Positions 18,289 through 27,393 of a stretch of DNA of 64,000 nucleotides are shown here, in pieces. Numbering within the stretch: the first letter of the stretch is position 1; every line of letters starts with the position of its first letter. The translations under genes were made by a program, and so were the position numbers. The DNA comes from Salegentibacter sp. 24 (GTDB lineage: Bacteria > Bacteroidota > Bacteroidia > Flavobacteriales > Flavobacteriaceae): contig NZ_SNWE01000010.1 in the NCBI RefSeq assembly GCF_004362395.1, positions 84,847-148,846 of the forward strand, given 5' to 3'. The notes beneath the pieces are model-generated. The model did no database searches, was not told the origin of the DNA, and saw only the letters and a program-made list of their open reading frames with translations.

Positions 18289-18874
18289 TTGGATTTTATC
18301 ATTTTTTAGTTTTCTGTTGTTCGTCTGCTCACTTACGGCCCAGGAAGATTCTTTAATAATTGAAGAACCTGTGGTAGAAGAGAAGGTTGTTGAGCAAGAA
18401 AAAGATTACAAACCCTATAATGCGCTTGCCCCTGCTAAAGCGGCATTTTACTCAGCTGTCTTACCAGGTTTAGGGCAGGCATACAACGGGCGTTACTGGA
18501 AAATTCCTATTATTTATACAGGGCTTGGAATAGGCGTTTATTTTTATCTTGATAACGATAAAGAATACGACAGATACCGCTCAATCTATAAAAGAAGAAT
18601 CGCAGGATACCGGGATGATGAATTTATTGTGGATGGTAAAGAAAGAATTACAGCGGAAGGTTTGATAAGGGCGCAGGAATTTTATCGCCGTAATAAAGAA
18701 ATTTCGATTTTAGTCACTGCCGGAATTTATATTCTGAACATAATTGATGCAAATGTTGACGCCCATTTACAGCAATTTAATGTAAGTGAAGACCTAACGG
18801 TAAAACCTAGTTTAAATCTTGATAATTACACAGGGAAATCCCGCTATGGCTTATCGTTAAATTATACTTTTTAA
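18278..18874 (+). CDS. DUF5683 envelope protein
   Basis: A 198-residue exported protein of unknown function, usual downstream of parB in Bacteroidota. It starts with a GTG inside the parB 3' end. A signal peptide (WILSFFSFLLFVCSLTAQ) is followed by a Glu/Val-rich linker, the family core AAFYSAVLPGLGQAYNGRYWKIPIIYTGLGIGVYF with one hydrophobic helix, and a second one (ISILVTAGIYILNIIDANVDAHL). It ends in YGLSLNYTF, an aromatic C-terminus like that of outer-membrane beta proteins. The conserved operon position hints at envelope or division coupling, but there is no direct evidence. Confidence 0.85.
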   Translation: MKTNWILSFFSFLLFVCSLTAQEDSLIIEEPVVEEKVVEQEKDYKPYNALAPAKAAFYSAVLPGLGQAYNGRYWKIPIIYTGLGIGVYFYLDNDKEYDRYRSIYKRRIAGYRDDEFIVDGKERITAEGLIRAQEFYRRNKEISILVTAGIYILNIIDANVDAHLQQFNVSEDLTVKPSLNLDNYTGKSRYGLSLNYTF

Positions 18875-18949
18875 TAAACCAAAAAATAATATTGTTTACA
18901 TTTTTAGTTGTAGAATCTGCTTTTAAAAAATAACATTAAAATATAAATA

Positions 18950-19663
18950 ATGAAAATAGCACTTTTAGGATACGGAAAAATGGGTAAAGCGATTGAAGAA
19001 ATTGCCAAGAACCGTGGCCACGAAATTGTTTTGAAGCTCGAGGAAGATATTGAGAGTTTCGAGCTTGAAAAAATGAAAATTGACGTAGCTATTGATTTTA
19101 GTGTACCAAAAGCGGCATTTAAAAACATTACCACCTGCTTTAAAAATAAAATCCCGGTGGTCTGTGGTACGACTGGATGGTTGGATGACTATGAAAAGGC
19201 AGTGAAAATATGCAAAAAGGAAGACAGTGCTTTTATTTATGCTTCAAATTTTAGTGTGGGTGTAAATCTCTTTTTTGAGCTTAATAAGAAATTAGCTGAG
19301 ATCATGAATGGCATGACCGATTATGAGGTGGAAATTGAAGAAATTCATCATACACAAAAGCAAGACGCCCCAAGTGGAACTGCAATAAGCCTGGCCCAAC
19401 AGATCATCGCTGAAAACGACAAAAAAAATGCATGGCAACTCGACCATGCAGAAGCAGATGAGATCCCGGTCAGAGCAAAAAGAATTGAGGATGTTCCAGG
19501 TACACATACTGTTTCTTACAGCTCTAAAATAGATTCTATAGAGATTATGCATACCGCCAAGTCGCGTGAAGGATTTGCTCTTGGAGCAGTAATTGCCGCC
19601 GAATATATTAAAGATAGGAAAGGTATTTTCACGATGAAGGATGTACTTTCCAATGAATTTTAA
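18950..19663 (+). CDS. dapB: 4-hydroxy-tetrahydrodipicolinate reductase
   Basis: Reduces the dihydrodipicolinate precursor in the lysine/diaminopimelate pathway, needed for peptidoglycan. It has the Rossmann motif GYGKMGKAIEEIA (residues 7-19), CGTTGW, ASNFSVGVNLFFEL and the substrate-binding block EIEEIHHTQKQDAPSGTA. The 237 residues are a little shorter than the enterobacterial enzyme, as usual in Bacteroidota. A 10-bp hairpin without a T run separates it from lepB, so the two may be differentially expressed from one transcript. Confidence 0.96.
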   Translation: MKIALLGYGKMGKAIEEIAKNRGHEIVLKLEEDIESFELEKMKIDVAIDFSVPKAAFKNITTCFKNKIPVVCGTTGWLDDYEKAVKICKKEDSAFIYASNFSVGVNLFFELNKKLAEIMNGMTDYEVEIEEIHHTQKQDAPSGTAISLAQQIIAENDKKNAWQLDHAEADEIPVRAKRIEDVPGTHTVSYSSKIDSIEIMHTAKSREGFALGAVIAAEYIKDRKGIFTMKDVLSNEF

Positions 19664-19671
19664 ATAAAATA

Positions 19672-19699
19672 TAGTAACAAACACTCCATTTTGTTACTA
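19672..19699 (+). other. Intercistronic hairpin between dapB and lepB
   Basis: A perfect 10-bp stem (TAGTAACAAA with TTTGTTACTA, 8-nt loop) with no T run. It could be a weak terminator or an mRNA processing/stability element. Confidence 0.4.
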
Positions 19700-19718
19700 A
19701 TAAGCAAAGCATAAGATT

Positions 19719-21293
19719 ATGACGTTTACACAATGGTTTCTATTTTTTCTGGTAGTTCAGGTTATTCATTTCGCGGGCACCTGGAAACTTTATAAAAAAG
19801 CCGGAAGAAAAGCCTGGGAAGCCGCAATTCCTGTATACAATGCAGTAATTTTAATGAAGATAATAAATAGGCCCTGGTGGTGGGTAATACTTCTATTTAT
19901 TCCCATTGTAAACCTGATAATGTTTCCGGTAATATGGGTGGAAACCATTAGAAGTTTTGGTCGGCATAGCAGAACAGATACTTTTTTAGCCATTCTTAGC
20001 CTTGGCTTTTATATTTATTATATAAACTACGCTACCGATGTAAAATATATTGAAGATCGTAGCCTAAAACCAAGAACTGCCGCCGGGGAATGGGTGAGTT
20101 CCATCTTATTTGCCGTAATTGCGGCTACTATAGTGCACACTTATGTGATGCAGCCCTTTACCATACCTACATCCTCTTTAGAAAAAACACTTTTGGTTGG
20201 AGATTTTCTTTTTGTAAGTAAATTTCATTACGGTGCAAGATTACCTCGAACAGCGGTCGCATTTCCTATGGTGCACGATACTATACCTGTTTTGGGAATC
20301 AAATCTTATCTTAGTTACCCTCAAATACCCTACTTGAGACTACCTGGTTTTGAAGACATTGAACGTAACGATATCGTGGTGTTCAACTGGCCAGTAGACA
20401 CGGTGAATGCTTTTCAGCAATATGGTGATGGGAAGTATTACTACAAGCCTATAGATAAAAAATCAAATTATGTAAAACGTGCTGTGGGACTTCCCGGAGA
20501 TTCACTGGAAGTTAGAGCTGGGAAAGTGATTATAAATAATCAGCCACTCGATCTTCCGGGTCGTGCAAAGACACAGTTCACTTATATAGGTACTACCAAT
20601 GGTCAGGGTTTTAGTCCCCGATATTTATACGAGGAATATGATATTACCGACGGGTATTATCACAATCCAAATACCAATCAGTTTTATATAAAAGCATTAA
20701 CAGAAGCTGCATATAACCGCATTAAAAATCATCCTAATGTTACCAGTATCCAACGATATTCTGATTCCTTAGGAGCGAAAGATCCTCGTATTTTTCCTAA
20801 CAACGGAAAACTTAACTGGAACAATGACTTTATGGGCCCGGTTTACATTCCCAAGGAAGGTGCAACCGTATCACTAACTCCTGAATCTTTACCATTCTAT
20901 AAACGGATTATTGAAACCTATGAAGGAAGTGAAATTGGTATTGATAACGAATTGAGCGTTAACGGCACCCAAGTTTTACTAAATGGACAACCCGCAGATT
21001 CCTATACTTTCAAACAGAATTATTACTGGATGATGGGTGATAACCGTCATAATAGCGAGGATAGTCGAACCTGGGGATTTGTTCCCGAAAATCATGTAGT
21101 GGGCAAACCAGTATTTATTTGGATGAGTTGGGACACCAATGCGGAAGGTTTTTTTAATAAGATAAGGTGGGATAGGGTTTTCACAACGGTTAAAGGTGAA
21201 TCCAAACCTATCTCTTATCTACCCTATTTTTTAATAATAGTCGTAATCATTATTGCCTTCAATTATTTTAAAAAACGCCGGAAAAACCAATAG
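19719..21293 (+). CDS. lepB: Signal peptidase I
   Basis: Membrane serine protease that removes signal peptides from secreted proteins. Three hydrophobic segments come first (about residues 5-20, 52-72, 87-103), then a fourth at 126-142. The catalytic Ser is in IPTSSLEKTL (Ser153), the Lys in NYVKRAVGLPGDSLEV (Lys253), and the C-terminal box MMGDNRHNSEDSRTWGFVP is intact. A last helix (LPYFLIIVVIIIAFNYF) ends the protein. At 524 residues it is longer than the E. coli enzyme because of an insertion between the catalytic boxes and the extra N-terminal helices, both normal for Bacteroidota. WbqC starts directly at the stop codon. Confidence 0.95.
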   Translation: MTFTQWFLFFLVVQVIHFAGTWKLYKKAGRKAWEAAIPVYNAVILMKIINRPWWWVILLFIPIVNLIMFPVIWVETIRSFGRHSRTDTFLAILSLGFYIYYINYATDVKYIEDRSLKPRTAAGEWVSSILFAVIAATIVHTYVMQPFTIPTSSLEKTLLVGDFLFVSKFHYGARLPRTAVAFPMVHDTIPVLGIKSYLSYPQIPYLRLPGFEDIERNDIVVFNWPVDTVNAFQQYGDGKYYYKPIDKKSNYVKRAVGLPGDSLEVRAGKVIINNQPLDLPGRAKTQFTYIGTTNGQGFSPRYLYEEYDITDGYYHNPNTNQFYIKALTEAAYNRIKNHPNVTSIQRYSDSLGAKDPRIFPNNGKLNWNNDFMGPVYIPKEGATVSLTPESLPFYKRIIETYEGSEIGIDNELSVNGTQVLLNGQPADSYTFKQNYYWMMGDNRHNSEDSRTWGFVPENHVVGKPVFIWMSWDTNAEGFFNKIRWDRVFTTVKGESKPISYLPYFLIIVVIIIAFNYFKKRRKNQ

Positions 21294-21944
21294 ATGGAAA
21301 GCATATTAATACATCCATCCTATTTTGGGCCTATTGCTCAATATGTTGCCCTGGCAAAGGCTGATCATGTTTTTTTTGAAAACGAAGATAATTATCAGAA
21401 GCAAACCTACCGTAACCGGATGTATATCTATGATTCCAATGGAGCATTATTGCTAAACATTCCTATAAAGCATCGCTCAACCGTTACGGGAGAACCAAAG
21501 CAAGCCGGAAAGCATCAGCTTTACAAGGAAGTTAAAATTGAAAACGACTTCCAATGGCAAAAACAACATTGGCGAGCCTTAAAAGCTTCTTATCAAACTT
21601 CTCCATTTTTTGAATTTTATGAAGACGACATTTACCCGCTCTACCATTCGAAATTCGAAAATTTACTGGACTTTAATTATGCCTGCTTAGCATTTATTAC
21701 CGACTCGCTTCAATTAGATTTAAATTTCAAAAAAACCTCAGAATATATACTTCATCCTAAGCAGAAGAAAGACCTGAGATTTTTGATTGATGCTAAATCA
21801 AAAATCAGTTTTAAACACGATCAATATGCTCAGGTTTTTAAGGACAAGCACGGATTTTTGTCGAATTTAAGTATCCTTGATCTCCTTTTCTGTGAAGGTC
21901 CTAACACCCTAAATTTTCTGGAAGTTCAAGAGTTTAAATTTTAA
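21294..21944 (+). CDS. WbqC-family protein
   Basis: A 216-residue cytosolic protein of the WbqC/YP-type family, sometimes linked to O-antigen or glycopeptide gene sets. It shows the family opening (ILIHPSYFGPIAQYVALAKAD), QKQTYRNRMYIYDSNGALLLNIPI, and QWQKQHWRALKASYQTSPFFEFY in the middle. The biochemical activity is unproven. It abuts lepB with no gap and ends 11 bp inside the convergent endonuclease/phosphatase gene. This is the last gene of the parA operon. Confidence 0.88.
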   Translation: MESILIHPSYFGPIAQYVALAKADHVFFENEDNYQKQTYRNRMYIYDSNGALLLNIPIKHRSTVTGEPKQAGKHQLYKEVKIENDFQWQKQHWRALKASYQTSPFFEFYEDDIYPLYHSKFENLLDFNYACLAFITDSLQLDLNFKKTSEYILHPKQKKDLRFLIDAKSKISFKHDQYAQVFKDKHGFLSNLSILDLLFCEGPNTLNFLEVQEFKF

Positions 21945-22959
21945 TTCGAGTAAGAATGGGATAGTGATCTGAGAATGAATTTTTATATCGCTCAAAGGAG
22001 TTTATCTGGATACCTGATTCTACCAGCATAAAATCTATACGCAAAGGAAAATAGTTCAATTTAAAAGTTTGACCGAAACCCTGCCCTGAATTTAAAAAGG
22101 CATCTGTAAATCTACCTTCAGCGGTTATCATCTCATAAATATAAGAAAAAGCGGTGTTGTTGAAATCTCCAGCTATAATGGTTTTATATCCGTCTTCATT
22201 TACTTTATCCATCATCATTTCTGCCTGTTCCTGTTGCATACTAAAGCCCTGCCCTATTCTACCCAATAATTTTTTTGAATCTTCCTTTCGTAGTGCATCA
22301 ATCTCGGGTTTAATATTTAGTGATTGAAAATGAACATTAAAAATGCGCAGGGTATCTTCCTTTACTACCACATCTGCATAAATCGCATTGTTGTTGCCAT
22401 CGTGGGGAAAACCTACTGAATATTTTCCAATAATTGGATACTTAGAAAAAATAGCGGAACCGAACTCTGAATTCTTTCCTTTTCTGTGCACATAATGATA
22501 CGGATAGATCCTTTGTAATTTTACTTCATCCACCGTATGTTCCTGGGTTAATAAAATGTCAGGATCTTTCTCCTTTATGAAATCGGTTATTTTTGTAGGG
22601 ATGTTCTTTTCCCGGGTCCAGTTATAAGCATTAAACAATCTTACATTATAGCTCATGATACTCAACTCTTCTTTAGAAGTTCGGGTATCCCCACTAAATT
22701 GATAAAGACTTGTTACATAATTGAAACCGATAAGCAGAATAAGAAAAGACAGCAAAAACTGTCTTTTAAACCTTACAAGCCAGAAAATCAAAAATACCAG
22801 GTTGATAAGAATTAAAATAGGAACCCCAAGACTTAAGACTGAAAGCAGCGGAAATGATTTCGGGGGAATAAAAGCAAGCAGATAAGAGAGTAAAAGCCCA
22901 GTAGCTGCCAGGGAATTAAAGATAAAAATGATCTTATCCAAAAGGCCAAGGTTTTTCAT
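21934..22959 (-). CDS. Membrane-anchored endonuclease/exonuclease/phosphatase-family protein
   Basis: Metal-dependent phosphodiesterase fold (EEP). Three N-terminal hydrophobic segments (about residues 9-30, 35-60 and 67-86) anchor it in the membrane. The catalytic domain has SIMSYNVRLFN, LLTQEHT, IIAGDFNNTAFSYIYE and the terminal SDHYPILTRI, covering the Asn, Glu, Asp-Asn and Asp-His pairs. The substrate is unknown; DNA, lipid phosphate and nucleotide substrates all occur in the family. It abuts the rhomboid gene upstream with no gap and overlaps wbqC by 11 bp at its 3' end. Confidence 0.87.
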   Translation of the reverse strand: MKNLGLLDKIIFIFNSLAATGLLLSYLLAFIPPKSFPLLSVLSLGVPILILINLVFLIFWLVRFKRQFLLSFLILLIGFNYVTSLYQFSGDTRTSKEELSIMSYNVRLFNAYNWTREKNIPTKITDFIKEKDPDILLTQEHTVDEVKLQRIYPYHYVHRKGKNSEFGSAIFSKYPIIGKYSVGFPHDGNNNAIYADVVVKEDTLRIFNVHFQSLNIKPEIDALRKEDSKKLLGRIGQGFSMQQEQAEMMMDKVNEDGYKTIIAGDFNNTAFSYIYEMITAEGRFTDAFLNSGQGFGQTFKLNYFPLRIDFMLVESGIQINSFERYKNSFSDHYPILTRIKI

Positions 22960-23889
22960 TTAATCTTCTTTACCAGCTTTAAAAAGGAAATCTTTTTCAG
23001 TTTTACTCAAACTATCGTATCCACTTGTACTTATTTTATCTAAAATTGTATCAATTTTCCGCTGCTTTTCATCCTTTTCCATTTTCCGGGAGAAGGAAGA
23101 TCCAGATTGTGTGGTGGTCTTGGCAGATGCCTTACTGGCTGTTTTTCGGTAAACGGTTTTCATTTTCGCCTTTCGTTCACTCGGTTTGAATAAGCTCGCC
23201 AAACTATCCATTATTTTCTCAAACCATAAACCGATATCATTTCCTTTTTGTAATTGCTTGGTATAAACATAACCCAAGGCCGCACCCCCAAGATGTGCAA
23301 GATGTCCACCAGCATTACTGATCGGAATTTGAATAACATCCAATGCTACCAGAAAAGCGGCGATCCACCAGAATTTTATGCTCCCTATTAAAAGAAGTCT
23401 AACGCGCATATTTGGAATATAGGCCGCAATACCAACTAAAACTGCCATCACCCCTGCTGAAGCTCCAATTAAATAGGAACGGCCAGTTGACTGGAACGCG
23501 GGGAAAAGATTATAGCTTAACATATACACCAAAGCACCCATGATCACTCCTAAAAAAAAGTAATTAAGTAATCGTTTTGGAGAAAAATAGTTCAGAAAAT
23601 AGATTCCCGAGAAATATAAGATCAGCATATTAGAAAGGATATGCCAAATGTCACCGTGTAAAAAGGCATAGGTAATTATAGTCCAGGGTTTATAGATAAA
23701 CTCCCCCAATTCCTTTGGAAAAACAAACCACTCCAGTAAAAATTCTGAAGGTAACTGAAACAAATAAGTTAAGGTTCTAAGCAAAAAGAACAAGAGAAAT
23801 ATCACCACATTTATGGCGATCAGTTTTTCCACAACCGTAGCGGTTTGGAGTTTATATCTTAATTTTTCAGATCCTTTCATCAATCCCAA
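22960..23889 (-). CDS. Rhomboid-family intramembrane serine protease (C-terminally extended)
   Basis: Six-helix intramembrane protease. The nucleophile motif GASAGVMAVL and the His of GGHLAHLGGAALGY are both present, and the HGDIWHILSNMLILY helix is typical, so it should be active. About 90 residues follow the last helix and form a basic cytosolic tail ending in a helix (KIDTILDKISTSGYDSLSKTEKDFLFKAGKED), a tail seen in Bacteroidota rhomboids. It overlaps the second rhomboid gene by 10 bp. Substrates are unknown. Confidence 0.93.
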   Translation of the reverse strand: MGLMKGSEKLRYKLQTATVVEKLIAINVVIFLLFFLLRTLTYLFQLPSEFLLEWFVFPKELGEFIYKPWTIITYAFLHGDIWHILSNMLILYFSGIYFLNYFSPKRLLNYFFLGVIMGALVYMLSYNLFPAFQSTGRSYLIGASAGVMAVLVGIAAYIPNMRVRLLLIGSIKFWWIAAFLVALDVIQIPISNAGGHLAHLGGAALGYVYTKQLQKGNDIGLWFEKIMDSLASLFKPSERKAKMKTVYRKTASKASAKTTTQSGSSFSRKMEKDEKQRKIDTILDKISTSGYDSLSKTEKDFLFKAGKED

Positions 23890-24623
23890 CGATTTTGATT
23901 AAACTGGTTTTTCTTCCAGTACCACATCATAATAAAGCCAAATAAGGCTCCACCAACGTGTGCAAAATGTGCCACACCTCCACCAAATAACGAATATCCT
24001 GTTAATCCTGAAAACAAATCGATTAGAATAAGTACTGGAATAAAGAATTTTGCTTTTATAGGTACCGGCACAAAGAGCAAGAATAATTCCACATTTGGAA
24101 ACATCATTCCAAAAGCAACCAGAATTCCATATATTGCTCCAGAGGCTCCAACAGCCGGGGTATTTACACTCTGATACAAATCCTGCAGGGTTTCCTTGGG
24201 GATCGAATCTAATATTGCAGTGGCGTATTCCCCTGTCCTGAGCAATTGTTCTATACTTCCCATGCTCATTCCGGCATCCAGCAAAGCATTGTAACCGGTT
24301 TTAAATTCTATAAAATTCACCAAGGTATGCAACAAAGCTGCTCCAAGTCCAGCTGAAAAATAGAAGAAGATAAAGCGTTTTTGTCCAAGCATTTGTTCAA
24401 TGGGCCCTCCAAAAGCCCAAAGTGCATACATATTAAAAATAATATGCATCAAGCTGCCATGCATAAACATATGGCTAACAAACTGCCAGGGCATAAAATT
24501 CTCATTCTCAAAGAACCAAAGTGCAAATAATTGATATGCATAATCACCCAGAAACTGGCTACCAACAAAAAAGATGATATTGATGATTAAAAGTACTTTT
24601 ACTGTGTCGGTAATTCTTCCCAT
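23880..24623 (-). CDS. Rhomboid-family intramembrane serine protease
   Basis: Second rhomboid of the tandem, 247 residues with six predicted helices. The catalytic pair is intact: Ser in GASGAIYGILVAFG and His in HFAHVGGALFGFIM. HGSLMHIIFNMYALWAFG marks helix 2. It lacks the long cytosolic tail of its neighbour. It begins directly after the mutL stop codon and overlaps the next rhomboid by 10 bp, so mutL, both rhomboids and the EEP gene form one operon. Confidence 0.93.
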   Translation of the reverse strand: MGRITDTVKVLLIINIIFFVGSQFLGDYAYQLFALWFFENENFMPWQFVSHMFMHGSLMHIIFNMYALWAFGGPIEQMLGQKRFIFFYFSAGLGAALLHTLVNFIEFKTGYNALLDAGMSMGSIEQLLRTGEYATAILDSIPKETLQDLYQSVNTPAVGASGAIYGILVAFGMMFPNVELFLLFVPVPIKAKFFIPVLILIDLFSGLTGYSLFGGGVAHFAHVGGALFGFIMMWYWKKNQFNQNRWD

Positions 24624-26492
24624 TTACATAAATTTTTTATCCAGCTCGTCTACCGTTAAAGTAACGAAAACCGATCTGTTAGACGGGCTTAACCCGGGTT
24701 CTTTACAAGCGAACAAACGATTAACGATATGTTGCTGCTCGGTATTGTTTAATAATGTTCCGGATTTTACCGCCATTCCCTTTGCAAGGGATTTAGCTAA
24801 TAAGTCGGTTTGCGAAAACCCATTATCAGGTACATCGTTTTCAAAATCTGCTATGAGTTGTTCTAACAATATTTCTACTTCACTTTCTGAAATAAGCGTC
24901 GGTATTCCAACTATTTCCACGAAATCGCTTTTTACTTCTGAAAAAACAAATCCCGTTTGTTCAAGTGAATCCTGTAATTGTTTGAGTATTTCTATTTCGT
25001 GCGTATTGAATTGAAGGTTCAACGGAAACAATAACTGTTGACTCACTGCAGCTGAAACCGTTATATTCTTTAGCATTTCCTCATACAAGATCCTGGTGTG
25101 AGCACGATGTTGATCGATCACCAAAATTCCACTTTTCAACGTGCTAACAATATACTTTTTATGAAGCTGAAAGGTAGATTTTTCTTGTGAATCTTCTGAG
25201 GGTGCAAATAAATTTCCTGTTACCTGCTCACTTTCAAATTCAATTTCATTAAAATCATTCCCGTTTTGTAAAGAATCTTCGGTTTGTAAACCTGAATATA
25301 AACTTTCCCAACTTTCTCCCCGCTCTCTTATAAGATTTAAAGAAAAAGAATTAGAGGTTCCTCTATGGGTTCTTGAATTTTCCTCTCGAAAGGGATTAAA
25401 ATTTTTATCTACTTCAACCTGCGGTACTGCTGCTGATTTATTTTTGTATTCGTAGGGCGTATCCAGGTTAGCATCCCTGTCAAAATCTAAAACCGGAGCA
25501 ACATTGAATTGTCCCAAACTATGTTTTATCGCACTTCTTAGGATTGCATAGAGTGCATGTTCATCGTCAAACTTAATTTCAGTCTTAGTAGGATGAATGT
25601 TGATATCAATACTTTTGGGATTAACTTTTAAGAATAGGAAATAGCTTGGATAGGATTTTTCCTTTAGCAAACCTTCAAAAGCGGCTACTACCGAATGATT
25701 TAAATAAGGGCTTTTTATAAACCGGTTATTCACAAAAAAAAACTGCTCTCCCCTAGATTTCTTAGCAAATTCGGGTTTTCCAACAAATCCTGAGATTTCA
25801 ACGATCTCGGTTTCCTCTGTTACCGGCACCAGTTTTTCATTGGTTTTTCCACCAAAAATATTGGTGATTCGTTGGCGGTGATTGCATTGGGGAAGCTGAA
25901 ACAGCTCGTTTCCATTATGAAATAACGAGAAGGAGATTTGCGGATGTGCCAATGCCACTCTTTGAAATTCATCAATTATATGACGAGTCTCGACCACATC
26001 AGATTTTAAAAAATTTCTTCTTGCCGGAATATTATAAAAAAGATTTTTAACACTTATCGAAGTTCCTTTTGGACAAACACAAACATCTTGATTTGAAACC
26101 TTACTGCCTTCTACCTTTATCTGTGTGCCTACCTCCTCATCTTCTGGTTTTGTTTTTAATTCCACGTGTGCAATAGCAGCGATCGAAGCCAGTGCTTCTC
26201 CACGAAAACCTTTGGTCTGCAAACTAAAAAGATCTTCAGCAGATTTTATTTTGGAAGTGGCATGGCGTTCAAAACACATTCGGGCGTCGCTTTGGCTCAT
26301 TCCCCTGCCATCGTCTATAACCTGGATAAGGGTTTTACCCGCCTCCTTGATTACCACCTGAATATTTTCTGATTCTGCATCAATAGCATTTTCCACCAGT
26401 TCCTTAACCACCGAAGCAGGGCGTTGCACTACTTCCCCGGCAGCAATCTGGTTGGCTACATGGTCTGGTAAAAGTTGAATTATATCACTCAT
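24624..26492 (-). CDS. mutL: DNA mismatch repair protein MutL
   Basis: GHKL ATPase that couples MutS mismatch recognition to strand processing. The N-terminal ATP site is complete: ELVENAIDAE, DDGRGMSQSDA and TKGFRGEALASI. In the C-terminal domain the place of the endonuclease motif DQHAxxExxxxE reads DQHRAHTRILYEE, lacking the first metal-binding Glu, and the usual CPHGRP motif is CKEPGLSPSNR. It is therefore probably a non-nicking MutL, as in other Bacteroidota I recall. Its 622 residues fit. It follows a small membrane-protein gene without a gap. Confidence 0.96.
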   Translation of the reverse strand: MSDIIQLLPDHVANQIAAGEVVQRPASVVKELVENAIDAESENIQVVIKEAGKTLIQVIDDGRGMSQSDARMCFERHATSKIKSAEDLFSLQTKGFRGEALASIAAIAHVELKTKPEDEEVGTQIKVEGSKVSNQDVCVCPKGTSISVKNLFYNIPARRNFLKSDVVETRHIIDEFQRVALAHPQISFSLFHNGNELFQLPQCNHRQRITNIFGGKTNEKLVPVTEETEIVEISGFVGKPEFAKKSRGEQFFFVNNRFIKSPYLNHSVVAAFEGLLKEKSYPSYFLFLKVNPKSIDINIHPTKTEIKFDDEHALYAILRSAIKHSLGQFNVAPVLDFDRDANLDTPYEYKNKSAAVPQVEVDKNFNPFREENSRTHRGTSNSFSLNLIRERGESWESLYSGLQTEDSLQNGNDFNEIEFESEQVTGNLFAPSEDSQEKSTFQLHKKYIVSTLKSGILVIDQHRAHTRILYEEMLKNITVSAAVSQQLLFPLNLQFNTHEIEILKQLQDSLEQTGFVFSEVKSDFVEIVGIPTLISESEVEILLEQLIADFENDVPDNGFSQTDLLAKSLAKGMAVKSGTLLNNTEQQHIVNRLFACKEPGLSPSNRSVFVTLTVDELDKKFM

Positions 26493-26786
26493 TTATGGCT
26501 GGTTGGAAAAGATGGACAGATCAAAATCAATTATCCATAAAAAAATAAATACCAGCACCATAATAATTATAAGCAAGCGCTTATTCATCTCCCGGTTGCC
26601 CCTGTTCCTGCTGGATTTACGTACTTCGGCCCATTGAGAACCGAAATCTATATCGTTTGTAGTTTCCCTATATTTATTGAATTTAGAATCAAAACTATAA
26701 ATATTACCCGCATCTTTCCCCTTATAATATCTTGGGGTATAATTATAACGGGCATTCTTTCTGGGTTTATAAATTTTGATTTTCAA
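26493..26786 (-). CDS. Small single-pass membrane protein, unknown
   Basis: A 97-residue protein with a basic, tyrosine-rich N-terminus (KIKIYKPRKNARYNYTPRYY), a polar middle, and one membrane helix near the C-terminus (RLLIIIMVLVFIFLWIIDF, about residues 70-88). The helix is preceded by a positive stretch (RKSSRNRGNREMNKR), suggesting the N-terminus faces the cytoplasm. I recall homologues next to mutL and ribH in Flavobacteriaceae, sometimes mislabelled as a riboflavin synthase subunit, but nothing in it resembles an enzyme. Confidence 0.7.
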   Translation of the reverse strand: MKIKIYKPRKNARYNYTPRYYKGKDAGNIYSFDSKFNKYRETTNDIDFGSQWAEVRKSSRNRGNREMNKRLLIIIMVLVFIFLWIIDFDLSIFSNQP

Positions 26787-26893
26787 AATATGCTGATTTT
26801 TGGTAGTAGTTCAAATTTACTGAAATTGCTTCACAAAACCGAAGCCAGGAAGCTAAAAAAATCAACAAGAATAGTGCCGTTATACCAACAGAT

Positions 26894-27391
26894 TTAATAT
26901 CTGGCGTCCTGGCGTAGTTTTGCCATTTTAATTGCAGCTATGGCAGCTTCAGTACCTTTATTACCGTGTTTACCACCACTTCTATCAATGGCTTGTTGCA
27001 TGTTCTGATCCGTTAATACGCAAAAGATTACTGGTATTTCATTGTTGACATTTAGATCTTTTATCCCCTGAGAAACTCCCTGGCACACAAAATCAAAATG
27101 CTTGGTTTCTCCCTCTATCACACTTCCTATGGCAATAATAGCATCCAGCATATCAAAACTTTCCTGCATTTTTTTGCACCCATAGACCAGTTCAAAACTT
27201 CCGGGAACATTCCAGCGTACAATTCTTTTAGGCTGTACTTTATTTTCTACCAGGGCATTATATGCACCATTATAAAGGCCTTCGGTAATCTCATCGTTCC
27301 ATTCAGAAACAACAATCCCGATACGAAAATCACTCGCATCGGGAAGTTTGTTTTTATCGTAATTTGAAAGATTATTTCCTTCTGTTGCCAT
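26894..27391 (-). CDS. ribH: 6,7-dimethyl-8-ribityllumazine synthase
   Basis: Condenses the ribityl-pyrimidine with dihydroxybutanone phosphate in the penultimate step of riboflavin synthesis; forms large icosahedral or pentameric assemblies. It has RIGIVVSEWNDEITEGLYNGA, VPGSFELVYGCKKM, the phosphate-binding IAIGSVIEGETKHFDFVCQG and the terminal GGKHGNKGTEAAIAAIKMA. The 165 residues are normal. No other rib gene and no FMN riboswitch are visible nearby. It starts 2 nt after the TPR protein gene, forming an operon with it. Confidence 0.96.
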   Translation of the reverse strand: MATEGNNLSNYDKNKLPDASDFRIGIVVSEWNDEITEGLYNGAYNALVENKVQPKRIVRWNVPGSFELVYGCKKMQESFDMLDAIIAIGSVIEGETKHFDFVCQGVSQGIKDLNVNNEIPVIFCVLTDQNMQQAIDRSGGKHGNKGTEAAIAAIKMAKLRQDARY

Positions 27392-27393
27392 AA

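Noticed and set aside
24574..25014. 146-codon plus-strand frame antisense to mutL
   Set aside because: Ser/Cys/Asn-rich shadow of the mutL coding frame. MutL is unmistakable on the other strand.
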